This document shows, one piece after another, positions 27,939 to 36,477 of a stretch of 64,000 nucleotides of DNA. Below the pieces are notes generated by a model that worked only from the letters and a program-made list of their open reading frames with translations, ran no database searches and had not been told where the DNA came from. The position numbers were made by a program, and so were the translations under genes. The stretch's first letter is position 1, and the number at the start of each line of letters is the position of its first letter. This DNA comes from Porphyromonas sp. COT-239 OH1446 (lineage in GTDB: Bacteria; Bacteroidota; Bacteroidia; Bacteroidales; Porphyromonadaceae): the NCBI RefSeq assembly GCF_000768875.1, contig NZ_JRAO01000036.1, positions 39,906-103,905 on the forward strand, given 5' to 3'.

Positions 27939-28889
27939 TCAGTCATCGAAGTTGTCCCTTAACCCTTGCAGACTGCGCTGCAAACCCTCTAACCCAGCTC
28001 GGCGAATGGGAGAGCCAGCGAATAAATGATCAAACTCTTCGGCTGTCATGGCCTCGAGCTTGTCTGCTGTTAGAGTACGCAGGACTTCACGCAGCTCGAA
28101 ATCCTCTACAGTGGTGGGAATTGCAAAGCGATTCCAGGGGCAGCAGGTCTGACAGGCATCACAGCCGTAAACTCTACGGCCGATCTTCGCCCGAAGCTCT
28201 TCGGGCAGCTGCCCCCTCTGCTCTATAGTTAGATAGCTGATGCACCTACGGGCGTCCATCACCCCAGGGGCGATGAGAGCCCCCGTCGGGCAAGCCGAGA
28301 GGCAACGGCTACAGTTGCCACACAGTGATCGTATAGGCTCTGAAGGAGGGAGTTCGAGGGATAGCAGCAATTCGCCCAGGACAAAGAAGCTCCCAGCTCT
28401 AGGCAAGATCAATAGACCATTCTTCCCCAACCAACCGAGGCCCGCTTGTACAGCCCAGTAACGCTCCATGATAGGGGCCGAGTCGGCAAAGGCTCTACCC
28501 GTGATTTTCGGGTCGATCTGCTCCTGGACAAATCGCAGGAGCTGCTCCAGGCGTCGCTTGACAACCTTGTGGTAGTCTCGGCCATAGGCGTAGTAGGCAA
28601 ACTGAGGTCGATGCGCATCGATGCGTTCACCCGGATAGTAGTTCATGGCCACAACGAGAACTGTACGAGTACCCTCTACCAACAGGCGTGGATCTCGGCG
28701 CAAATCCGTATTGCGCTCCAAGTAGCTCATCTCCCCATGATAGGCATCAGACAACCAGCGATCATAGCCCTCGGCCAATGCTCTCGGGACAGCATCGGCC
28801 TGGGCAAAGCCACAAGCAGAGAAGCCGAGGCGGTAGGCCTCGGCTCTGATCATATCTGCCTGTTCCAGTGGAGAGAGATCTCGCTGCAT
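27939..28889 (-). CDS. queG: Epoxyqueuosine reductase
   Basis: 316 residues from the ATG at 28889. An upstream ATG at 28925 would overlap the preceding gene and adds 12 residues, so the shorter form was preferred. It performs the last step of queuosine formation in tRNA, using cobalamin and two 4Fe-4S clusters. The cluster motifs CGNCSRCLSACPTGAL and CDACQTCCPWN are present, as are the conserved YWAVQAGLGWLGKNGL and the N-terminal GFSACGFA. It follows the HU-CCDC81/SPOR gene by 10 bp. The pathway gene queD is at 14640. Confidence 0.95.
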   Translation of the reverse strand: MQRDLSPLEQADMIRAEAYRLGFSACGFAQADAVPRALAEGYDRWLSDAYHGEMSYLERNTDLRRDPRLLVEGTRTVLVVAMNYYPGERIDAHRPQFAYYAYGRDYHKVVKRRLEQLLRFVQEQIDPKITGRAFADSAPIMERYWAVQAGLGWLGKNGLLILPRAGSFFVLGELLLSLELPPSEPIRSLCGNCSRCLSACPTGALIAPGVMDARRCISYLTIEQRGQLPEELRAKIGRRVYGCDACQTCCPWNRFAIPTTVEDFELREVLRTLTADKLEAMTAEEFDHLFAGSPIRRAGLEGLQRSLQGLRDNFDD

Positions 28890-28899
28890 CCCGATCCGA

Positions 28900-29874
28900 C
28901 TAAGGAGCTCGGTGCACCCAAGCACCCCGATGGTGTGGGGCTTGAGCGATCAGGCTTCGGAGGAAGTCTCGTGCCTCTGCATACGTTTCGAATGAGGCCG
29001 CAGACACACGAAATACTCGTTCGTTTAGAAGAATATGGGGACTGGGGAGGATCTCCTCCTGCATAGCCTCAGCATGGTATTGCTCGGCAATATCAGTCCT
29101 TCGGCTCGAGGCGACGATCACATAGTAGCATCCCGAGATGGGCTCGATCCATGGATCTTCGACGGAGGTTGAGAGGGCTTGCTCCTCGGGGGTAGGCATG
29201 GCCTCTTCTGTCTGTGCGGGAAGGATGCTCGAGATGATCTCTGGTAAGCGGATCTCCGTAGAGGGGACAATGGTGGCCTTGAAGCTAGGCTCTGCCTTCT
29301 CCTGCGAATTGCTCCCTCCCCACCACAGTGGTACTGCTACAAGAATAGCTATCAGCAGGACGGCAGCCGAAGAGATCAGGCGGCGAGGGATGTTGATCGT
29401 AAAGTATCGCCCATCATTCAGCGTAGGCTGAGCCTCTCTCTCAAGAGGAGGTGTTTGAGGGGAGAGGGAGGCACAACTCAAGCCATAGGCATCTCGATCG
29501 AAGCCCCTCTCTACCGTAGGGACGAAAGAGAGATTAGCGGCAGCATCCAGGTTGAGTATTCCTAGCCCTTGGAGCTCATAGCGACCCCATCGGAGCAGAG
29601 CCTGGCGTAGACGAGCGACATCCTCATCAAGCAAGATCCTGGCACGCCTGAGCGAGAGCCCGTAGACTCGAGCATAGCACTCGGCGATCAGGCCATCATG
29701 ATGCGAGAGAGCGGGTTGGAAGCGCACCTTCGTCGTAGGAGGTGTAGCAAGACCAGTCCGAGGATCATAGCTCGCTGGGAGAGATTCCAATACGAAGCCC
29801 CCCAAGGCAGGCACAACAGCGCAGGTGTGCTGGCGCAGCACCTGCCCGATATGTAAAGCTAATCTATTGTCCAC
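28900..29874 (-). CDS. HU-CCDC81 / SPOR domain membrane protein
   Basis: 324 residues. Residues 1-135 carry the two HU-CCDC81 halves: LGGFVLESLPAS, the TKVRFQPALSHHDG segment, and a helical and strand part ending RGFDRD. A single membrane span at 166-186 and an acidic linker follow. A C-terminal SPOR-like domain (about 247-324, YYVIVASSRRTDIAEQ) would bind denuded peptidoglycan in the periplasm. The architecture suggests a link between the cytosolic HU-like head and the division septum. Bacteroidetes cells typically carry one such protein; its role is not established. Probably co-transcribed with queG. Confidence 0.85.
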   Translation of the reverse strand: MDNRLALHIGQVLRQHTCAVVPALGGFVLESLPASYDPRTGLATPPTTKVRFQPALSHHDGLIAECYARVYGLSLRRARILLDEDVARLRQALLRWGRYELQGLGILNLDAAANLSFVPTVERGFDRDAYGLSCASLSPQTPPLEREAQPTLNDGRYFTINIPRRLISSAAVLLIAILVAVPLWWGGSNSQEKAEPSFKATIVPSTEIRLPEIISSILPAQTEEAMPTPEEQALSTSVEDPWIEPISGCYYVIVASSRRTDIAEQYHAEAMQEEILPSPHILLNERVFRVSAASFETYAEARDFLRSLIAQAPHHRGAWVHRAP

Positions 29875-30252
29875 GAAGAAGCATTAACTAAGAGTTCTGC
29901 GACACAAAATTAATGATTTCCATTGGTTGCAGCAGTATCGACAACCATCATCTCCTCGAGCGAATATTCCACCCCTATAGCGATGAAGTGGGTCTAGGAG
30001 CAGAGGAGTATAGCCAGGCAAACACTCCCGTCCGAAGAGATGTTCAAGAATCTTGAGGCGTACTTCCCTTGGCTAGAGAGGGCTAGGTTCGATGTGTATA
30101 ACTTTTGTTCTTCTGAAGCGAGGTTTCGGTAAACAAAAGGGCTATTTTTGCCCCTAGGATTTCTCCCTCGAGAAGGAGGCTTCTCCTTTGTAGGTATGAG
30201 GATGGGATAGGGCCTTTATTATTCCGTTACACAATCAATAACAATCACATCT
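29875..30252. other. Divergent intergenic region before nrdD
   Basis: About 380 bp without a gene. A minus-strand -7-like TAATTTTG (29905-29912) may serve the HU-CCDC81 gene. A plus-strand TATTTTTG (30143-30150) may serve nrdD. Neither has a clear -33. A 6-bp hairpin GAGAAG-GAGG-CTTCTC lies at 30170-30185 in the nrdD leader. No NrdR-box-like palindrome was recognised. Confidence 0.45.
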
Positions 30253-32658
30253 ATGGATTCTTTACAAATCATCAAAAGAGACGGGAGCGTGCAGGAATTC
30301 AATGCAGATAAGATCCTCAATGCTCTAGTCAAGGCCTTTAGGGCAGGCGATGAACAGCCCGATATACAGAAGCTTGGGCAGATAGTTCAGGTCGTTAAAG
30401 ACACAGTCTCCGAAAGAGAAGGGAAACGAATTGCTGTCGAAGAGATCCAAGACATCGTCGAGAGGGAGCTAATGAAGTATAGTCCCGAGATTGCCAAGCG
30501 TTATATCATTTATCGAGAATGGCGCACCGTCGAGAGAGAGAAGCGCACCAGTCTCAAGCATACTATGGACGGCATTGTTACGATTGAGAAGAATGATACC
30601 AACCTCAGCAATGCTAATATGAGTGCCTACACCCCGGCTGGGCAAATGATGACCTTTGCCTCCGAGGTAACCAAAGATTATGCGACTAAATATCTCCTAT
30701 CGCCCAGCTATGCTCGTGCACATGCGCAGGGAGATATCCATATTCACGACTTAGACTATTATCCCACCAAGACAGCTACTTGCGTGCAGTACGATCTAGC
30801 TGATCTATTCGAGCGGGGTTTCCGCACCAAAAATGGCAGTATCCGTACACCGCAGAATATTCAGAGCTATGCCACGCTAGCAACTATTGTCTTTCAGACC
30901 AATCAGAATGAGCAGCATGGTGGTCAGTCCATCCCAGCCTTTGACTTTTTCATGGCTCCAGGGGTACGTAAGTCTTTTCATCGGCATTTGGCAGATCGAT
31001 TGATCTTCCTGCTTCAGTTCAATGGGGATCTAGAGCTCAAGGATCAATCCGAGCTGAGCAAACGACTCGTCCAACAATTCGAGAGTGCTCAGATCGAATT
31101 GGGTTACTCTCGGGCTCTAGCAGAACGACTACAGGGCATCCTAGTAGACAGTGGTATTGACCTACCTACCGACAAACTCGAGTGTGTGCTCAGCACTGTT
31201 TACGACCGCACTCGCAAGGATACCCACCAAGCTATGGAAGGCTTCATCCACAACCTCAATACGATGCATTCCCGTGGGGGGAACCAAGTTGTCTTTAGCT
31301 CTATCAATTATGGGACAGACGTTTCTCCCGAAGGACGTATGGTGATCGAGGAGCTTCTCAAATCCACCGTTGAGGGATTGGGTAAGGGAGAGATCCCGAT
31401 CTTCCCCATTCAGATCTTCAAGGTTAAGGACGGGGTAAACTATAGCCAAGCAGACTACGAGCGGGCTATGGAGGACTTCGATGCTGCCCTCCAGGGACGA
31501 GTTCAATTCGAGACCCCCAACTTTGACCTCCTCTTGGCCGCTTGCCGCACGACCTCTCATGCCCTCTTCCCCAACTTCGTTTTCCTTGACACGGACTATA
31601 ACAAGCACGAGAAGTGGATGCCCAACGATCCTAAGCGTTACCTCTACGAAGTGGCTACGATGGGTTGCCGTACGCGTGTCTTCGACAACATCAATGGGGA
31701 GAAAACCTCAGTCGGCAGAGGCAATCTATCCTTCACCACGATCAATATGCCTCGTTTAGCCATAGAGGCTATGCGCTATGCCGAGAGCGAATTACCTGGG
31801 GCAGACAAGCATCAGCGTCGCAGTCTAGCTATCGCGCACTTCCTGGAGCAGTTACGAGCTCGGGCCGAAATGGTCGCCGAGCAGCTTTATGAGCGTTATT
31901 CGTACCAGCGTAAAGCATTGGCGAGACAGTTCCCCTTCATGCTTGGTAACGACGTTTGGAAGGGCGGAGCACGCCTCTCGCCAAACGAAGAGGTGGGAGA
32001 CGTTTGGAAGAGTGGTACGCTCGGCATTGGCTTTATCGGAGGACATAATGCCATGGTCGCACTCTACGGCGAGGGACATGGCACGAACCAGGATGCATGG
32101 CAAACTCTATATCAAGCTGTTAGTGTTCTCAACGAAGTGGCAAGCCGCTACAAAGAGAAGTACAAGCTCAACTACTCTGTCCTGGCCACACCTGCAGAGG
32201 GACTTTCGGGTCGATTTACCCGCATTGATCGTAAGAAGTATGGCGTGATCCCAGGGGTGAATGACCTAGACTACTATGTCAATTCCTTCCATGTGGATGT
32301 ACGAGAGCCTATTGGGATGTTCGAGAAGATCAAACGTGAAGCCCCCTTCCACACCATTACAGGCGGTGGGCATATCACCTACGTAGAGCTAGATGGAGAG
32401 GCAAAGAAGAATGTCTCTGTTATCCTCAAACTTGTCAAGACGATGCACGATGAGCAGATCGGTTATGGCTCTATTAATCATCCCGTAGATACCTGTAACA
32501 GCTGCGGCTATCGAGGTGTCATCTACGACAAATGCCCTGTATGTAAGAGCGAGCGTATCTCTCGCCTCAGACGCATCACAGGCTACCTCACAGGCAGCCT
32601 CGACAGCTGGAATAGTGCTAAGCAGGCAGAAGAGCGAGATCGAGTAAAGCATCATTAG
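30253..32658 (+). CDS. nrdD: Anaerobic ribonucleoside-triphosphate reductase (class III)
   Basis: 801 residues. Reduces NTPs to dNTPs with a glycyl radical in the absence of oxygen. The N-terminal ATP-cone (1-100, IIKRDGSVQEFNADKI) is followed by the barrel (HIHDLDYYPTKTATC) and a C-terminal zinc site (CNSCGY and CPVCKS). Near the end, RRITGYLTG contains the glycine that carries the radical. The radical glycyl domain breaks in air, so the nrdAB pair is the oxygen-tolerant alternative. Followed by its activase 21 bp downstream. Confidence 0.97.
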   Translation: MDSLQIIKRDGSVQEFNADKILNALVKAFRAGDEQPDIQKLGQIVQVVKDTVSEREGKRIAVEEIQDIVERELMKYSPEIAKRYIIYREWRTVEREKRTSLKHTMDGIVTIEKNDTNLSNANMSAYTPAGQMMTFASEVTKDYATKYLLSPSYARAHAQGDIHIHDLDYYPTKTATCVQYDLADLFERGFRTKNGSIRTPQNIQSYATLATIVFQTNQNEQHGGQSIPAFDFFMAPGVRKSFHRHLADRLIFLLQFNGDLELKDQSELSKRLVQQFESAQIELGYSRALAERLQGILVDSGIDLPTDKLECVLSTVYDRTRKDTHQAMEGFIHNLNTMHSRGGNQVVFSSINYGTDVSPEGRMVIEELLKSTVEGLGKGEIPIFPIQIFKVKDGVNYSQADYERAMEDFDAALQGRVQFETPNFDLLLAACRTTSHALFPNFVFLDTDYNKHEKWMPNDPKRYLYEVATMGCRTRVFDNINGEKTSVGRGNLSFTTINMPRLAIEAMRYAESELPGADKHQRRSLAIAHFLEQLRARAEMVAEQLYERYSYQRKALARQFPFMLGNDVWKGGARLSPNEEVGDVWKSGTLGIGFIGGHNAMVALYGEGHGTNQDAWQTLYQAVSVLNEVASRYKEKYKLNYSVLATPAEGLSGRFTRIDRKKYGVIPGVNDLDYYVNSFHVDVREPIGMFEKIKREAPFHTITGGGHITYVELDGEAKKNVSVILKLVKTMHDEQIGYGSINHPVDTCNSCGYRGVIYDKCPVCKSERISRLRRITGYLTGSLDSWNSAKQAEERDRVKHH

Positions 32659-32679
32659 CCCCTCTGAGGTTTGGCAGTG

Positions 32680-33180
32680 ATGAGATTGCTCAATGTATAT
32701 AAGGAGACGATCACCGATGGCCCAGGGCTAAGGTACTCGATCTACCTGTCGGGATGTTCGCATCATTGCCCAGGCTGTCATAACCCAGAGAGTTGGGATC
32801 CCCTCGCCGGGATCCCACTCTCTGATGCTGTATTGAACGATATTATTCGGGAGATCCGAGCCAATCCCCTCCTCGATGGGATTACGGTCTCCGGAGGCGA
32901 CCCCTTCTATAACCCTCAGGAGCTTTACCCTCTGCTGCGCAGGCTCAAGGAAGAGACCAAGCTCAACCTTTGGTGTTATACGGGCTACACAATCGAGTAT
33001 ATCCTCTCACACGAGGATATGGCACGATCGTTGGCCTACATTGATGTGCTTGTCGATGGACGATTTGTGCAAAGCCTTGCTGACCCTCACCTACGCTTTC
33101 GCGGGAGTAGCAACCAGAGACTGATCCGAATACCTCACGATAGAGCGATCACGATGGAGACCATATCTCTGATGGAGTAA
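32680..33180 (+). CDS. nrdG: Anaerobic ribonucleotide reductase-activating protein
   Basis: 166 residues from ATG 32680 (MRLLNVYKETITDG). TTG at 32671 and GTG at 32677 are in frame but less likely. Radical-SAM enzyme whose CSHHCPGC motif (Cx3Cx2C) holds the 4Fe-4S cluster. SGGDP and neighbouring residues bind SAM. It generates the glycyl radical on NrdD. Its stop lies 1 bp from the stop of the convergent DUF2851 gene, leaving no room for a terminator. Confidence 0.96.
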   Translation: MRLLNVYKETITDGPGLRYSIYLSGCSHHCPGCHNPESWDPLAGIPLSDAVLNDIIREIRANPLLDGITVSGGDPFYNPQELYPLLRRLKEETKLNLWCYTGYTIEYILSHEDMARSLAYIDVLVDGRFVQSLADPHLRFRGSSNQRLIRIPHDRAITMETISLME

Positions 33181-33181
33181 C

Positions 33182-34459
33182 TCAGCCTCTTTTGTCCTTC
33201 GAGCTTCGGGCGGAGAGGAGCTCCCTACCCCAGCGACAGAAGAGACATTTGCGGGGTAAACAGTAGGATGTGCGTAGCTCGATCATCCCTTGACTCCCTA
33301 ACGCATTTGCAGCGTGAATACCCTCTTGATCGAAGAGTCGTGTATGCCTATTGCTCTCAGGCGGGAGCTCCTCTAGAGAATGGCGAGCAACCTCGAAGCT
33401 AGGCACTTGTCCTGTCCGTCGTGCATACTCGATCTGATAGGGGACGATCACATTGATAAAGAGCATTGAGAGGCTTTGCTTTCCTAGGCGTAGGCTTGGG
33501 CTGCTCTCTTGGTCTGAGGATGAGCCTCGCCTAGAGGGCTTGTGGAGAGAGAGTAGCCTCGAAAGCTGATCTATATCCCTTATGTACAAACACTCCTGGG
33601 CTAGATCTCTATGAAGATGAAAGATGCTGGCCAACTGTAATAACCTCGAGAGAGGTTGGTTGGCGGGGCGGATCTTTGCTCGAAGCCAACGCCTCGCATC
33701 TATTGGGCGAAGGCCATAGTCCTGTCTCAGTCTGGCATATTCCCTCACAAGCTGCCGCCTACGATCATCATCCAAGACCTCATCCAATAGCCCTGCCTGC
33801 CCCAGGAGAGCAGCCTCTAGGGCCACGAGGCGATCTTGCTCGGCCTCTACCACCCTATAGGGCAAAGAGCGAGCCAGGGCCTCCATCGTGTCATTGTTGA
33901 GGCTGAAGCCGAAGTATCGCATCAGGAGCAGGTAACCAACCTCTCGAGGATCGGAATAGCTCTGATAGAGCTCTGCAATCTGCTCTACCCTACGCTCCAT
34001 ACGCTCTAGAGCTAGACTATGAAGCCACTCCCGAATAGAATGTTCCGAAACTCTCCCCAGCAGAGGAGAGCAAGGGAGCAGACTACTGGAGGCGACAAGA
34101 TACTCGGCTCGCTCCCTCAGCTCCTCGGGAACGCCTATTACGCAGGTTGGTAGACGCCTGCCTCCTTGATCCGTAGTACTAGTATCTGCATATTCTACGA
34201 CATGGAGGATAACCGATCGGTACAGAGGGTCTCGATGGTGTCCGTGCTCGAACCATTGTCCAGCCGAACGATGCACCTCCACATCCCCTACCCAAAGTAT
34301 ATTATTGATCTTAACCTTGGCGTTGAAGAAGTCTGGCCCTGCATGGACGTTATGCGTCCCTGGATCTATCACCTCTATGGTTGCAGGGGCTGCCTCCCCT
34401 ACTAGATCTAGAGAGGTGTACTGGCGAGAGGCCCAAAGATAATGCAGGAAAGTCTCCAT
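33182..34459 (-). CDS. DUF2851 family protein
   Basis: 425 residues of a conserved Bacteroidetes family without assigned function. The N-terminal signature ETFLHYLW, then VIDPGTHNVHAGPDFFNAKV and GDVEVHRSAGQWFEHGH, is characteristic. The pattern of D, H and E residues there could bind metal, as in a nuclease-like fold, but this is a guess. The C-terminus has a cysteine cluster, YCLPRKCLFCRWG, a possible zinc site. It is transcribed alone; a terminator hairpin lies in front of it at 34480-34529. Confidence 0.85.
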   Translation of the reverse strand: METFLHYLWASRQYTSLDLVGEAAPATIEVIDPGTHNVHAGPDFFNAKVKINNILWVGDVEVHRSAGQWFEHGHHRDPLYRSVILHVVEYADTSTTDQGGRRLPTCVIGVPEELRERAEYLVASSSLLPCSPLLGRVSEHSIREWLHSLALERMERRVEQIAELYQSYSDPREVGYLLLMRYFGFSLNNDTMEALARSLPYRVVEAEQDRLVALEAALLGQAGLLDEVLDDDRRRQLVREYARLRQDYGLRPIDARRWLRAKIRPANQPLSRLLQLASIFHLHRDLAQECLYIRDIDQLSRLLSLHKPSRRGSSSDQESSPSLRLGKQSLSMLFINVIVPYQIEYARRTGQVPSFEVARHSLEELPPESNRHTRLFDQEGIHAANALGSQGMIELRTSYCLPRKCLFCRWGRELLSARSSKDKRG

Positions 34460-34479
34460 CGAGCTGATTTATTTCGTCG

Positions 34480-34529
34480 AAGAAGACACCCTCTGAGCGT
34501 GCAATGGCACGCCTAGGGGGTGTCTTCTT
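34480..34529 (-). terminator. Hairpin after manC
   Basis: A 12-bp outer stem (34480-34491 with 34518-34529) and an inner GCGTGC/GCACGC stem form a long hairpin between manC and the DUF2851 gene. Confidence 0.8.
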
Positions 34530-34578
34530 TGTGTTGATCTGCGGCCCAGCAGTGTGCCCTGGTCGAGATCATTCTTGC

Positions 34579-35670
34579 TTAGTCATACTTCTTGTTGAAG
34601 CGAATAGAGGCTTCGTTCATGAAAGTCTTAATCCGCTGCTCTTCGTCTCTTTTACAGATGAGCAACACTCCGTCCGACTGGGCAATGATACTATCGTTGA
34701 GTCCCTGGACTACGACAAGCATATTGGGGTCGTCCATGCTGACGAGGTTGCCCTCTGCTTCGTAGAAGGCGGCCTGGCTGTGCAGGACGACATTGCTCTG
34801 CTCGTCATGCTCCTTGAGCTCGTAGAGCGAGCCCCAGGTACCAAGGTCTGCCCAGCCGAAGTCTACTGGTAGGACGGAAACGTTGTGCGCCTTCTCCATG
34901 ACCCCATAGTCTATAGAGATGCTGGGACACTGAGGGAAGTGCTCCTGGATGAAGTCATGCTCCTTGTCTGTGGTGAAGAGTCCGACACCCTGGTCGAAGA
35001 TAGCAACGACCTCCGCAAGATGCTCTCTAAAGGCTGCCATGATGCTGCGGATGTTCCAAACGAACATCCCACTATTCCAAAGGAAGTCGCCACTGTCGAG
35101 GAATACCTGGGCCATCTCTCTGTCAGGCTTCTCGGTGAAAGTGCGGACACGACAGATCCCTTCGGGGCAAGCCCCCTCCTCAAGGTTCATTTGGATGTAC
35201 CCATAGCCCGTCTCGGGTCTAGAGGGCCGAATACCCAGGGTAACAAGCTCGTCATGCTGACGGACAAAATCCAAGGCTTTGCGCAAAGAGACCTCAAAAG
35301 CAGCCTCGTCGAGGATCAGATGATCCGATGGGCTCACGACTATACGAGCCTCGGGGTCAATGGCCTGGATATGATAACAAGCATAAGCTATACAAGGGGC
35401 TGTATTTCGACGCATAGGTTCGAGCAAGACCTGACGCTCAGCAATCTGAGGCAGCTGCTCCAACACCTGTATTTTGTAAGCTTCGTTGGTAACGACGAAG
35501 ATGTTCTGCTCGGGAATAAATCGAGCAAACCGATCGAAAGTCATCTGCAGCAGCGAACGCCCAGTACCAAATATGTCAAGAAACTGCTTAGGTTTGCTGT
35601 CTCTGCTGGCCGGCCAGAATCTACTTCCGATCCCTCCGCCCATGATAATGCAGTAGGTGTTTTGTGCCAT
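34579..35670 (-). CDS. manC: Mannose-1-phosphate guanylyltransferase
   Basis: 363 residues. Makes GDP-mannose from mannose-1-phosphate and GTP for surface polysaccharides. The nucleotidyltransferase signature GGGIGSRFWPASRDSKPKQF, the SPSDHLI block with its metal-binding aspartate, FTEKPDREMA, and NSGMFVWN are present. There is no C-terminal isomerase domain, so it is the monofunctional type. It stands alone between a terminator and a well-placed promoter. Confidence 0.95.
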   Translation of the reverse strand: MAQNTYCIIMGGGIGSRFWPASRDSKPKQFLDIFGTGRSLLQMTFDRFARFIPEQNIFVVTNEAYKIQVLEQLPQIAERQVLLEPMRRNTAPCIAYACYHIQAIDPEARIVVSPSDHLILDEAAFEVSLRKALDFVRQHDELVTLGIRPSRPETGYGYIQMNLEEGACPEGICRVRTFTEKPDREMAQVFLDSGDFLWNSGMFVWNIRSIMAAFREHLAEVVAIFDQGVGLFTTDKEHDFIQEHFPQCPSISIDYGVMEKAHNVSVLPVDFGWADLGTWGSLYELKEHDEQSNVVLHSQAAFYEAEGNLVSMDDPNMLVVVQGLNDSIIAQSDGVLLICKRDEEQRIKTFMNEASIRFNKKYD

Positions 35671-35706
35671 AGCGCAATTCGTTTATATTTATATAAAAGA
35701 CCACAC

Positions 35707-35737
35707 CAAAGATAAACCATATTTATTTACCAGCAAG
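35707..35737 (-). promoter_or_regulatory. Candidate manC promoter
   Basis: On the minus strand CTTG (35734-35737), a 19-nt spacer and TATCTTTG (35707-35714) match the Bacteroidetes -33/-7 pattern with one mismatch. The -7 box is 36 bp from the manC ATG. Confidence 0.55.
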
Positions 35738-36002
35738 ACTTTAGAGACAGAAAAGGTTAAAAATATATTCAAAACCGATTCCTCAACATCAGATCTTCGC
35801 TAGAGAAATTGACTCAATTTGAATGATTATCAATATTATTGCTAATAAGGATCTAATCAATTAGCATTAACAAAAGCTTGATCATAATAGCTCTTGCGTG
35901 AAGTCAATGATGCTCGGATTCCTTTACTTTTCAGATCAGACTCCTTCGCTGCATGCCGAATAAGGCCTCTAATTTAGACTCAAATAGTTTCGACGACAAA
36001 CT
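35738..36002. other. AT-rich intergenic region before dnaX
   Basis: No gene was recognised. It includes a Fur-box-like sequence at 35819-35837 (14 of 19 positions on the minus strand by eye) and a short inverted repeat GCTAAT/ATTAGC (35841-35846 with 35860-35865). Confidence 0.35.
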
Positions 36003-36118
36003 CCTATCGAATGTTCTCTAGAAGGGCTAAGTAGGATCTCATTCGAGGCTTAGATAGGAGTTCGATCGAGGTTTAAATAGGAATTCGATCGAGATCCTAC
36101 TTGGATCGTAATAGAGAC
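36003..36118. repeat. 23-nt-period intergenic repeat, locus D
   Basis: Four 23-nt units with cores TAGGATCTC, TAGGAGTTC, TAGGAATTC and a final inverted GATCCTA lie between divergent manC and dnaX. From 36119 to 36477 nothing certain was found. A lone -7-like TACTTTTG (36414-36421) may belong to dnaX. Confidence 0.8.
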
Positions 36119-36477
36119 ATATATAGCCATAACAAATCTATATCATGGTGTGAATTAAGCTAAGTTTTCTTGCAAACCAGAATTAATCACTTTAGCCCAT
36201 TCTAATCGCAACAATATGTACGACACTGAGTCCTGGTTTAGAAATCATTGTTGTGGCTTCCCAAGGCTGTATATACCCGCTGTTATTGGTATCGATACCA
36301 GAATATTGATCAGATAGTTCGAGACACACTAGACCTATCCAGAGGCAAGGTCTTATCTTGGAATAAAAGCTTCGTTCTTTGTAGAGAGATAGCGTAAGCC
36401 CGACGCTTTTTCGTACTTTTGTACTGGCCTCTCCTTCGGTAGATAGACTGGCTAACAAGCAATCACAGAATATTTCA

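Noticed and set aside
34885..35715. 276-residue plus-strand open frame opposite manC
   Set aside because: Antisense to the manC coding sequence and covers its promoter.
36192..36458. 88-residue minus-strand open frame upstream of dnaX
   Set aside because: No recognisable domain, overlaps the likely dnaX promoter region, and has no supporting context. A decayed gene cannot be excluded.
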